A model generated the notes under the pieces. It was given only the letters and a program-made list of their open reading frames with translations. It did no database searches and was not told the DNA's origin. From Streptomyces sp. NBC_01224 (GTDB taxonomy: Bacteria; Actinomycetota; Actinomycetes; Streptomycetales; Streptomycetaceae): a stretch of DNA of 64,000 bases. Positions 55,606 through 63,852 of this stretch are shown piece by piece. The stretch's first letter is position 1; each line of letters starts with the position of its first letter. The stretch covers positions 9,357,001 to 9,421,000 of the forward strand of contig NZ_CP108529.1 in NCBI RefSeq assembly GCF_036002945.1, given 5' to 3'. The position numbers were made by a program, and so were the translations under genes.

Positions 55606-55983
55606 GAGCGCAGTGGGCCCGTGAAAGGTGTTGCCTGTGACAGTGTCTCCGCCACGGCCCAGCGCTGAGGGCTGTTCGGCCAGTGCCTGGAGTGCGGTAA
55701 TCGCCCGCTCGCGTTCGACGCCTTCCAGCTGTTCAAGGAACTCCGCGAGATCGGCCTGCCAAGCGGCCGCCTGAAGGGACCTTTGGAGCGCCCCGCCCTC
55801 AGTTGTCACCGCGTTAGCGGTACGGTCCAGCCTCCGGAGTTGGTGGCGCTCGCGCTCCGGGTCTCCCTTGGCCAGCAGGCGCGCCACGGCCCCGCGCACC
55901 CCGGCCCACGTATCCGTACCCGCCGCCTGCACCACGGCAGCGCCACCAGCCGCAGCCAGTGCCGTCAACGCCTCCGAGAGCAT
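55561..55983 (-). CDS. Helical adaptor-like protein with C-terminal amyloid-like motif
   Basis: 140 residues from ATG 55983, with AAGGGGG 7 bases upstream. Residues 1-105 are all-helical and Ala-rich (LSEALTALAAAGGAAVVQAA, WAGVRGAVARLLAKGDPERE, LAEFLEQLEGVERERAITAL). Residues 120-138 are FHGPTALQTGAHSVQHNHF, followed by GS and the stop. An all-helical N-domain of about 100 residues plus a short C-terminal amyloid motif is the architecture of bacterial Bell-domain proteins with BASS motifs. The gene is coupled to the next by a 4-base overlap. Confidence 0.78.
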   Translation of the reverse strand: MLSEALTALAAAGGAAVVQAAGTDTWAGVRGAVARLLAKGDPERERHQLRRLDRTANAVTTEGGALQRSLQAAAWQADLAEFLEQLEGVERERAITALQALAEQPSALGRGGDTVTGNTFHGPTALQTGAHSVQHNHFGS

Positions 55984-56408
55984 CCCCAGACCCCCTTCGC
56001 ACAACCCCACCGGACGAACAGAACAGTAGCCCCGGCCATCCGCCCCCCCCCACTGCAGAGTTCCGCGATCAGGCGCGCGTACACGGACACCATCATGGAG
56101 CGCTGATCCCCGCAGATTTGCCCCGCTCGCCCGCACCCTCAGCGGCCTCCAGGCTTTGACGGGCCGTCGTCGCACACCGTGGTCCGCCAAGCCGTGATGT
56201 CCGCACCGCCCCCACCGCGTCGCCTGCCCCTCCGAGTACGCGCGCCGACTGCTCGCGGCCGAAGGCTCGGTCGGCACGGAGCGGCGGCTGCTCAACATCG
56301 CGCCGCGGGACTGCAAGGCCGGTTTCCACCGACTGTGGCCGCCGCGCCCTGGGCCGGTCGGCGCCGGCTGTCGCTTCTGACATCAAATGCGCCAGTACCA
56401 GTGCCGTA
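55984..56408. other. Intergenic region with a possible gene fragment
   Basis: Contains the promoter of the coupled pair at its left. On the plus strand at about 56225-56380 a frame reads PSEYARRLLAAEGSVGTERR and LLNIAPRDCKAGFHRLWPPR, which looks coding but has no start and no family I recognise. Confidence 0.3.
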
Positions 56409-57206
56409 TTACGCGTCAGGTGTCATCGGATACGTATCCCCGTCGATCCACAGCTTGTCGTCGTCAGTGACGAAAAGGAAAAGGCCGATTCCGGGCGGCG
56501 GATTACGCAGATAGGCGACGGCGGACTCGGTGAGCCGGACCCTGCCGTCCCCGAGGTGGGTGATCCCCGCCGGTTCTGTGTGTCCGGCGAGCCACTCTGC
56601 CCGCTCCATACCCACGACCGTGCTGTACGACCGCTCCGAACTGCGCAGGAGGTCGTCGTACCGGGCGAAGGTCAGGACGGTGTCCAGTGCTTCCTCGAAC
56701 GTCTGCGGCCCCAGGAACTCCCTGTTCCTGAAGGTGCCGTCGCACGGTACCCGGGCATAGGAGAGCCACGTGGATCCCGAGGACACGACGTGACCGACCG
56801 GGAAGCCGTCCGGAGAGCCTTCGCCCAGGCGCACGGACACCTTCTGCTCGCCGCGAGGATCGAAGGGCTCCTGGAAGAGGAAGAGGCGGCGCACCTTCAG
56901 CCGCTCCTTGAGGTCCGGGTCGATGCGGTCTATGTCCATGGGTTCCTCCTCCACGGCCAGCAGTGCCTCCGTGGAGCGGATGAAGTCGATGTTCACCGAC
57001 GCGAGGAAGGGGGCAACCCTGACGCACTGCCAACCGGTCGGCTCTATTTGAGCGACGATCAAGTCGACCTCCTTGCGGATCTTCCTCATGGACAGGGCGC
57101 GGGTATCGATGTCGAAGCTGACGCTGAACGTCTGCTCACCCTGGTCAAAGGCGACCCTGGCGCCTGAAACCAGCCTCTGTATCCGCCAAGCGTGTAGAAG
57201 GCCCAT
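56409..57206 (-). CDS. Hypothetical protein
   Basis: 265 residues from ATG 57206, with GGGGGAGAGAG 6 bases upstream. No signal peptide or membrane helix. Segments RVAFDQGEQTFSVSFDIDTR, ASVNIDFIRSTEALLAVEEE and RLFLFQEPFDPRGEQKVSVR suggest an alpha-beta protein. GC3 is somewhat lower than nearby genes. Not recognised. Confidence 0.7.
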   Translation of the reverse strand: MGLLHAWRIQRLVSGARVAFDQGEQTFSVSFDIDTRALSMRKIRKEVDLIVAQIEPTGWQCVRVAPFLASVNIDFIRSTEALLAVEEEPMDIDRIDPDLKERLKVRRLFLFQEPFDPRGEQKVSVRLGEGSPDGFPVGHVVSSGSTWLSYARVPCDGTFRNREFLGPQTFEEALDTVLTFARYDDLLRSSERSYSTVVGMERAEWLAGHTEPAGITHLGDGRVRLTESAVAYLRNPPPGIGLFLFVTDDDKLWIDGDTYPMTPDA

Positions 57207-57428
57207 TCTCTCTCCCCCGATCTGATAGGCCTCCGACGGCTCGCAAGCCTGCTCAACTATCGCGTGAAAGCACGATTCGCGAGAGCACGGCAGCCCGCCG
57301 GGCGTCGGTGCTGGTGATACAACGCCGCCCGTTATCGTACTCTTCGACCAATATTGATGTTCCGGGCTTTTGTGCCGCCCTTTACCAGGGTTCGGTTGGA
57401 TGTGCGCCTGCTTCAGCAGGTCGGGAGA

Positions 57429-57770
57429 TCAGCACGCGGACACCATCTCAGGCGTCACTTCGCCATCGTCGCTCATGATCGATGTGCTTGCGTCGATATA
57501 CCCTGAGCCGCCGTCGTAGGAGATCTTGTACGTGGCGCCGTAGCCGTAGCCACTGGCATCGGTCTTGCCTGGCTCGTAGCAGTCGACTGTGATCGGTGTC
57601 AGCGTCGTGAGCTGCTGTTCTGGCTGCGAGCCGATAGGGTTCGCGTTCGGCCAGACGGCGACACTGTCGTAGTTCGCGATCTTTCCATCGATTCCGCCGC
57701 ATCCCGAAAGTGTCAGCAGCGCGAGCACAGCACCTCCCACTGACACCACGGCCCTTTTCCTGTTACCCAC
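57429..57770 (-). CDS. Small lipoprotein
   Basis: 113 residues from GTG 57770, with GGGGGAAA upstream. Signal peptide VVSVGGAVLALLTLSGC with lipobox Cys24. The mature part (DCYEPGKTDASGYGYGATYK, ISYDGGSGYIDASTSI) is beta-rich and Gly/Tyr-rich, SH3-like in pattern, with two Cys that could pair. Probably anchored outside the membrane. Unknown function. Confidence 0.75.
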   Translation of the reverse strand: MGNRKRAVVSVGGAVLALLTLSGCGGIDGKIANYDSVAVWPNANPIGSQPEQQLTTLTPITVDCYEPGKTDASGYGYGATYKISYDGGSGYIDASTSIMSDDGEVTPEMVSAC

Positions 57771-58193
57771 TCGTTTCCCCCGTGTCTTCGGAAACGCCGT
57801 AATCCTCAGGACAACCGGCGATTATCGGCGCTGGCCGGTGGTCACAAGACCGCATAGTGCCTGCGCCGCCGGCCAGATCATTTGCATGCAGCCCAAGGGG
57901 ATTCATGCCCTGGCCCGCCGTACCTCGAACGGGGCCAAGCCCTGTCCATGGGTTCCTCCCTCGGATGGGACGGTTGCGGGGCTGCCCCACCTCAGTCGGG
58001 CGGGGACCCGCCCCGCCTTGCCTTGCCCTGGCGCACAGCGGATCCTGTGACTGACTGTAGGACTGGATCGCGCGCCAGGAATTGCGCGTGCGCGTAAGGA
58101 AGTTGTCGCTGTGCGCAACGCTTGATGCCATGAGTGCGAGACCCGACTCTGGATATGCACACTACGAGAAGGCTGCGGTGAAGGGTGTCTTCG
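57771..58193. other. Intergenic region, nothing recognised
   Basis: Overlapping small frames only. It holds the promoters of the lipoprotein and the divergent AraC-type gene. Confidence 0.35.
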
Positions 58194-59237
58194 ATGGCCT
58201 TGGAAACCTACGTTGTGGATACGTTGACAACCCGTGACGTGACGTTGCGTGAACGCACTGACTTCTGGAGCGAGCACGTGACGTCGTATCAAAGCCGGAT
58301 GGGCTACATGTACCCGCGCACCGACAACTTTCATGCGGGGACGATCCGCCAGTGCACTGACGCCTATCAGCTCGTCATGTTCTGGTCGGACACGATCAAG
58401 TACACCCGGACCGCGGGCCAGGCGCGGCGCGACCCGGACGAGGACTACCGCTTGCTGCTACCGGTCGCCGGGGAAATGGTGCTGCGGCAGGATGACCGGG
58501 AGGTACGGCTGGTGCCGGGGGCCGGGTGCCTGATCTCGTTCGCCACACCGTTCGAGATCCTGCAGGAAGCCTCCATGCGGGCGCTCATCATGTCGATCGC
58601 CGCTCAGGAGGTGAACGGGCGATTGAATCGGTCGTCGCCGCTCACTGCAGGCCTCGACTTGACCTCCGGCCTCGGCCGGGTGGTGGGCGGCATGCTGACC
58701 GGTCTGCATGAGGAGCGCGACACCCTCACCAGCGGCCAGTTCGACGCGGTGTCGGACCGGCTGGTCGAGCTGCTGTGCATGCTCGCCGCAGGCGAAGACC
58801 GCCCCACCGCCCCGGGCCATCTGGCCGATGTGGAGACGGTGGTCCGCCGGTACATCCGCGAGCATGCGGCCGACCCTGATATGACCGGCGTCACCGTGGC
58901 GCAGGCGCTGGGTTGGTCGCTGCGCCAGGTGCAGCTGGCCCTGCAGCATGCCGGGACGACCCCCCGCGAACTGATCCGCGAGGAGCGGCTGCGGTTGGTA
59001 CGAGACCGGCTGCGGGCACCCGCGTACCGGCATATGACGATCACCGAGCTGGCGTATGCCTCGGGATTCTCCTCCTCGAGCGCGCTCAGCACGGCATTCC
59101 GGCAGCGCTTCGGGGTATGCCCCCGCGAGATGCGGCACGCGGGCCCCAGTCCGTCGGCGATACGCGCCGGAATTGCTCGCACCGAAAGCCGGCCGGACCA
59201 CAGGCAAGCGAGCGGCCAGCAAGACGGGCTCGCGTGA
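58194..59237 (+). CDS. AraC-family transcriptional regulator
   Basis: 347 residues from ATG 58194 (GAAGG 10 bases upstream; GTG 58185 is too close to it). N-terminal AraC_binding_2-type sensor domain (RERTDFWSEHVTSYQSRMGY, DEDYRLLLPVAGEMVLRQDD, GAGCLISFATPFEIL). C-terminal double HTH: MTGVTVAQALGWSLRQVQLA and ITELAYASGFSSSSALSTAF, RQRFGVCPREMRH. The target is not obvious; the nearest intact genes are the lipoprotein and the protein at 59791. Confidence 0.92.
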   Translation: MALETYVVDTLTTRDVTLRERTDFWSEHVTSYQSRMGYMYPRTDNFHAGTIRQCTDAYQLVMFWSDTIKYTRTAGQARRDPDEDYRLLLPVAGEMVLRQDDREVRLVPGAGCLISFATPFEILQEASMRALIMSIAAQEVNGRLNRSSPLTAGLDLTSGLGRVVGGMLTGLHEERDTLTSGQFDAVSDRLVELLCMLAAGEDRPTAPGHLADVETVVRRYIREHAADPDMTGVTVAQALGWSLRQVQLALQHAGTTPRELIREERLRLVRDRLRAPAYRHMTITELAYASGFSSSSALSTAFRQRFGVCPREMRHAGPSPSAIRAGIARTESRPDHRQASGQQDGLA

Positions 59238-59293
59238 GCGCGGCCTCGCCCAGCGCTCGCCTGAGGTGACCCCCGGAGTGTGGACACAGGGGT

Positions 59294-59508
59294 TCATGCG
59301 GCGAGTGAGGGTTTAGCTGTCCTGTGGTGCTGCTGTTCGAACTCCATCGGGGAGAGGTAGGACAGTGCACTGTGCCGGTGTCGGGCGTTGTAGTAGGTGA
59401 GCCACGCGAGAATCTCCAGCCTGGCCTGGCTCATCGTCGCGAATAGCTTCGTGTGCATTGTCTCCCTCTTCAGGCCCTGCCAGAAACTCTCGGCCAGGGC
59501 GTTGCAAT
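59294..59508 (-). pseudogene. IS3-family OrfB C-terminal fragment
   Basis: Reads NALAESFWQGLKRETMHTKL, TMSQARLEILAWLTYYNARH and SALSYLSPMEFEQQHHRTAK, the end of an IS3 OrfB with its catalytic Glu, stopping at 59294. The upstream rve domain is missing. Confidence 0.88.
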
Positions 59509-59790
59509 GCTCGAGCCGACCTTGCGTGCGCGAGCAGGCCGCGGTTCACCATGGCCGGACGTCCAGTCGTCCACAAGTTCGACATCGCCCTCACCCCGTG
59601 GCGGCGTGAGTCGGCCGTGCGTGACTTCCTCTTGAGTGATGGACCAGCGGCGCTCCCCCCCCATGGCGTAGCAATGACTTGCGCCACCCTGTCGATTCCC
59701 GGTCGTACCGCCTCGTGTCGCTGCCCGGTGACGCTCCGACCTGCAACGCTCTGGCCAGGTAGGCAGCGCGCCGGCCAGCAAGGAGACGAC

Positions 59791-60144
59791 ATGTCAGAGA
59801 CCACGCCTAACGCCAAGGGACCGGCGCCGGTCAAGCTCACGCCCGAAGCAACCGAGCCCGCACTCATCCCTGCCGACCAGGTCAAGCCCGAGGACATCGG
59901 CACACTGTCGATCGAGTACCGCGACGGTCAGCCCGTGATCACCGTCAGCAGCGGAACGGCAATCCCGCCGAAGGTCACGGTGGTGGACGAGCAGGGGAAC
60001 CCGGTCGCGCTCTACAGCGCGGAGGGGATCACGGAGCCGCAGGCACGAGCGGCCTTCACGAGCGCGGACCACGCCCTCATCTACGAGGCGGAGCACGGAC
60101 TCTTCGACGTCAGCTACGCGACTGCCTGGACTCTGGGGCGCTAG
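59791..60144 (+). CDS. Hypothetical small acidic protein
   Basis: 117 residues from ATG 59791, with AAGGAG 5 bases upstream. Begins MSETTPNAKGPAPVKLTPEA; the middle (LSIEYRDGQPVITVSSGTAI, PPKVTVVDEQGNPVALYS) is beta-like and the end (HALIYEAEHGLFDVSYATAW) helical. No membrane segment. Not recognised, but start signals and codon use support it. Confidence 0.65.
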   Translation: MSETTPNAKGPAPVKLTPEATEPALIPADQVKPEDIGTLSIEYRDGQPVITVSSGTAIPPKVTVVDEQGNPVALYSAEGITEPQARAAFTSADHALIYEAEHGLFDVSYATAWTLGR

Positions 60145-60261
60145 CCCGCCAGACATCGCCTTCGCCAGGTGGGTGAGCTCTACGGGCAAGCGGTTCGCAG
60201 GGTGACCCGGAAGCGATAACTAGTCGCCCGGTTCCTCCAGAAACACGACTACGACGCCGAC

Positions 60262-60948
60262 GTGGCCGCCCAGTTCAAAGTACGCCGCCCCGGTGAGGCC
60301 GAGACGATGGACTGGGGCGAGTTCTGCCACGGCCCCACCCCCGGCGACCATGCCCGCCTGCACGCGCGTCTGACCACCGGGGCGAAACCCGGGCACCCGG
60401 TAGCCATCTACGGCCGCATCACCGCTGCTGAACAAGACGGCGAGAAGCGGCCGGTACTCCGGCTCGCCGACGGGCACGGCTTCACCGTACGCATCCGGTC
60501 CGACCATCCCAGCCCCCTCAACCCGCTCAAGGTCGGCGCCTACGTCCTGGCCGTCGGCGCCTGGGCAGTCTGGAAACCCCACCGAGGCAGACCCGAGCTG
60601 CGGATGTTCGCCAAGGAACACTGGCAACTCGCCCACTGGAACTACGACACCGCCACCGGCCACAGCGGCCAGCCCGCCTGCCCGCCACCGCTCTCCCTCG
60701 CCCAGCGCGCACTCCGCCAGGCCGGCGCGGCGGCAGCCAAACACAAGCCCGCACCGGGACGGGCGGCCCGCCTTTCCCCCAGGCGGCACCCCAGCGGGCC
60801 GCCCACGTCCGCCGCACCGCCAGAGGCTGCCCCGCCTGCGGTCCCGCCCTCGGCGCCAGCGGCACCGTCGATCGAGCCATCCCCCGGTCCGCCGACGCCG
60901 ACGCCCCCCGCCCGGCCCGGCCGTACCGGATACGACGCCACCCGCTGA
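60262..60948 (+). CDS. Hypothetical protein with predicted OB-fold-like domain
   Basis: 228 residues from GTG 60262; the frame opens 16 codons earlier without a start codon, so the N-terminus may be truncated. Residues 28-110 (GDHARLHARLTTGAKPGHPV, AIYGRITAAEQDGEKRPVLR, LKVGAYVLAVGAWAVWKPHR) have the beta pattern of an OB-fold nucleic-acid-binding domain. The last 100 residues are Pro/Ala-rich and disordered. Not recognised by family. Confidence 0.5.
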   Translation: MAAQFKVRRPGEAETMDWGEFCHGPTPGDHARLHARLTTGAKPGHPVAIYGRITAAEQDGEKRPVLRLADGHGFTVRIRSDHPSPLNPLKVGAYVLAVGAWAVWKPHRGRPELRMFAKEHWQLAHWNYDTATGHSGQPACPPPLSLAQRALRQAGAAAAKHKPAPGRAARLSPRRHPSGPPTSAAPPEAAPPAVPPSAPAAPSIEPSPGPPTPTPPARPGRTGYDATR

Positions 60949-61272
60949 GCCGAAGCCCCCGGCACACCCGCCTCTGCCGCCGCGGCCGCCTGCACCACCA
61001 CGACCGGCCGTCCCGCCCCTCCGCCGGACACGTCGGAGCTGGTGGCCCTTCGGCCGCCGCCGCTGAACCGGCAGTAGTGAAGCTACGGCAGCTGGTCAGC
61101 GTCGGGCAGAGCCAGGGGCGGGACCCGAACAACCTCCGGGAGATGGTCAGCCGTTGCGCAGCACTTCGAGCTCCGTCCAGGTCAGAGTGAAAGGCGAGGT
61201 ACGGCTTTCCAGTCCTCTTCCACGGCACGGCTCAAGCCCGCCACGGGGCGCTCGTATGCCCGGCCCGGGGCG
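60949..61272. other. Intergenic region, nothing recognised
   Basis: About 320 bases with only GC-driven frames, downstream of two convergent genes. Confidence 0.35.
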
Positions 61273-62928
61273 TCACGACACCAGGCCGGCCCCCTCCAGC
61301 TCGGTCAGCCGCACGGTGCACAGACCCCCACGCTCGGCCTTCACCTCCGTCACCTTCAGCTGCGTCCCCGGCGCGAGGATGTACTCCTCCTCACCCGTGA
61401 ACGCGGAGAACCGCCGGATCCCCACCGCCCGCGCGGGCGTCACCTCGAACAGCGTCCGCCGGCCACGCCCGCCGAGGAACGCGCGGGCCACACCCAGCTC
61501 GGACGTGCACGACGACACGCCCCACCACGTCACCGTCCGCCCCAGCGGGTACTGGGACCGCAGATCCAGCGCCACACCACGCCACAGCGGCCGCGTCTGC
61601 GCCGGCAACGCCTCCATCGCCGAGAACAGCAACCGCAGGTACGGCAGGTACGGCACCACGCGCTCGCGGTCCGACGAGCGCAGCACGGCGTTGATCTCGC
61701 GGTAGAAGCCCGACTCGCACGTGTACAGGTAGAGGGCCGAGATCGCGTCGGCTGACAAGGCGCTCACGGCCTGCCCGGACAGCGCGCCCGCGGACGCCGC
61801 CGCGGCGGCCTTCGTCTCCCCGAAACGGCTCGACAGATCGATATGCCGATCCAGGTGCGCGAGCACCCGCGAGACCGGCTCGACGGCCTTCCGGAAGTCC
61901 ATCAGCGGCGTGTCGAACACCCCGGTGACGGGCGGCAGGACGAGGCCCTCGTCCTTGACGCTGGTGAGCCGCTCCAGATACAGCTGGTGCAACTCCATCG
62001 TGGACGCGATGAACGCCCCCATCCGCTGCGCGACACCACCGTCCTCCGGCCCGCCTGTCCCCTGGTCCCAACCCTTCCGCGGCAGCCAGTCGACCGGCTC
62101 GGCCCCCACCGCCGCCAGGGCGTCGTTCACCTGGGCGAAGTGGTCGCCCTCGCAGAACAGATCCCCCTGCGCGGCCGGATTGGCGTGGTCCAGGTGACGG
62201 ACCTGCACCCCCGGGTACTTCTTCTCCAGCCGCTGGACGACCCTCTTCAGACTCCGGGCGTGCGCGCCCCACCAGGCGAACACCACCCCCCGGGCGTCCT
62301 CCTCCACCGCGTCCTGCTTCGCCCGGAGGATCTCCTCGACGATCTGCTCGGCCACGGGGCGCCAGAACGACGTGTGCCGGTCGGTCGCCATCGCCCCGTC
62401 CGCGCTCGCTGTGAGGGACGCGTTCAGCAGCAGCACACCCTGGGTGAGCATCGCCTGGAACCACTCGGGCGGCTGAACCGTGTCCTCCTTCTTCAGCAGG
62501 GCGCGGACGTCGGCGATCGGGGTCTTCTTGACGATGCCGTACTTCCACATCGCGGCCGCCTTGATGAGGCAGCGGATGCTGACGACCCGGCCGAACTGGC
62601 TGTCCTTCCAGTCGTTGAAGGTGTTGTCGAACATCGCGATGCCGGTCGCGCTCTCCGCCCGCGGATAGGGGTTCTGTCCGAAGACGACCACCTTCCACTT
62701 CTCCGGCGGATGCGGCTTCAACGCCTGGAACGTCAGCTCGCGCACCGGAACGACCTCCGGGCTGCGCTTCGGGCCGATGAAGTCGGCGGCTCCCGGCTGC
62801 GCCTCGATCACCGGTCCGAGCAGCGGCAGCCACGGCTCGCCGCCACCGGTGAACAGGCCGGCCAGTCCCAGCGGATCCCCGGCCGGGCAACCGGCATCGC
62901 CCGCGGCCGTCACGTCGACATCACTCAC
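61273..62928 (-). CDS. Uracil-DNA glycosylase/ADP-ribosyltransferase fusion protein
   Basis: 551 residues from GTG 62928 (GGGAG 10 bases upstream); GTG 62967 would add 13. Residues 45-275 are a family 1 UDG-like domain in the right motif order: VVVFGQNPYP (GQDPYH in true UDG), TQGVLLLNASLTASADGAM, VVFAWWGAHARSLKRV, HANPAAQGDLFCEGDHF and AVGAEPVDWLP. The catalytic Asp is Asn (about 86) and HPSP is HANP. Residues 390-535 are an arginine-type ADP-ribosyltransferase: LYLYTCESGFYREINAVLRS, PLWRGVALDL (Arg about 450), TWWGVSSCTSE (Ser about 472) and FTGEEEYILAPG (ExE about 513-515). The upstream macro-domain gene is on the same strand, 124 bases away. The fusion suggests that ADP-ribosylation is directed to, or set off by, uracil-containing or damaged DNA. 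Confidence 0.85.
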   Translation of the reverse strand: MSDVDVTAAGDAGCPAGDPLGLAGLFTGGGEPWLPLLGPVIEAQPGAADFIGPKRSPEVVPVRELTFQALKPHPPEKWKVVVFGQNPYPRAESATGIAMFDNTFNDWKDSQFGRVVSIRCLIKAAAMWKYGIVKKTPIADVRALLKKEDTVQPPEWFQAMLTQGVLLLNASLTASADGAMATDRHTSFWRPVAEQIVEEILRAKQDAVEEDARGVVFAWWGAHARSLKRVVQRLEKKYPGVQVRHLDHANPAAQGDLFCEGDHFAQVNDALAAVGAEPVDWLPRKGWDQGTGGPEDGGVAQRMGAFIASTMELHQLYLERLTSVKDEGLVLPPVTGVFDTPLMDFRKAVEPVSRVLAHLDRHIDLSSRFGETKAAAAASAGALSGQAVSALSADAISALYLYTCESGFYREINAVLRSSDRERVVPYLPYLRLLFSAMEALPAQTRPLWRGVALDLRSQYPLGRTVTWWGVSSCTSELGVARAFLGGRGRRTLFEVTPARAVGIRRFSAFTGEEEYILAPGTQLKVTEVKAERGGLCTVRLTELEGAGLVS

Positions 62929-63052
62929 GAGGGTGGAACTCCCGATACTCGAACCGGACGCCTCCACGGGCGCCCCGGCATGCTGAACAGATGCGGCAGG
63001 GTCGTCGCCGGTGTCCGCGCCCTGGGCGGCACCGGCCTGCGAGGTCTTCGGG

Positions 63053-63721
63053 TCAGTGACGAAAGGAAGGCCGCTGCGGCACGTTGATCCGGACCCGCCG
63101 TGCGGACCCCGCTCCCTCGATGTCGTCGAGCTGCCCCAGTACGGCGGCCCGCAACTCGTCGTAGTCCGCGAAACCGTGGTCGTGGAAGAGGGTGTAGCCC
63201 GTCCACATCAGGTTGGCGCACACCTTCGCGGGCACCTGCCCGGTCTGCGCGCCCATCCCGACGAGGGCCACCGACCGGATGCTGCCCGGCTTCGCCCGGT
63301 TCTGTAGATGTACCGCCTGGAAGGCGGCCGCGCAGGCCAGGGCCACGTTCATCGTGTCGCTGACGTTCTGCGACGACTGGCGCATGGTGGGCGTCGAGAT
63401 CAGGTACCGGGGTACGTCCGCCCCGGACGTGACGCACACCGCGCTGCCCACCGGCAGCCGTCCGCCGAACCGGTCGCGGATCGCCCGCTGCACCCGCACC
63501 TGGATGCCCGCACCGAGGTACCGCTTGACGACGGCGTCGACCCCACCGTCCATCCGGCCACGCTCGTTGGTGGGGGAGACCCAGGCGTCGGCGTCCACAT
63601 CGAGAAGGGAACCCCGCCTGATCTCGACCTCCGGCGTGTCCGCGAACGCGGACCTCCAGGCGGTCACCACCTCGTCGTTGACGTCGACCAGGACGACGCT
63701 CAACGCATTCCTGACACCCAC
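63053..63721 (-). CDS. Macro-domain protein
   Basis: 222 residues from GTG 63721, with GAGAGGGG 7 bases upstream. Macro fold: VDADAWVSPTNERGRMDGGV (the NxxxxxxxGGV ADP-ribose loop), LPVGSAVCVTSGADVPRYLI, NVSDTMNVALACAAAFQAV and SVALVGMGAQTGQVPAKVCA (second ribose loop, GMGxxxG). Macro domains bind or hydrolyse ADP-ribose on proteins, DNA or RNA. Lying just upstream of an ADP-ribosyltransferase, it is the likely reversing or protecting partner, as DarG is for DarT. Cytoplasmic. Confidence 0.85.
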   Translation of the reverse strand: MGVRNALSVVLVDVNDEVVTAWRSAFADTPEVEIRRGSLLDVDADAWVSPTNERGRMDGGVDAVVKRYLGAGIQVRVQRAIRDRFGGRLPVGSAVCVTSGADVPRYLISTPTMRQSSQNVSDTMNVALACAAAFQAVHLQNRAKPGSIRSVALVGMGAQTGQVPAKVCANLMWTGYTLFHDHGFADYDELRAAVLGQLDDIEGAGSARRVRINVPQRPSFRH

Positions 63722-63852
63722 GAATTCACCCCTCTCACCCCGTGATCTCGAACAATCCCGAAGCTACCGCGCACCACTGACAGCGCCGTTCGACAGGGTC
63801 GTTCGAGCAGTGGAGGCGGGGGGAGGGAGGAGCGGGAGCCGATGACGAGCGG

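Noticed and set aside
61391..62890. A 499-codon minus-strand frame in the UDG-ART region
   Set aside because: It overlaps the UDG-ART gene in another frame and has no motif; the UDG and ART motifs fix the true frame.
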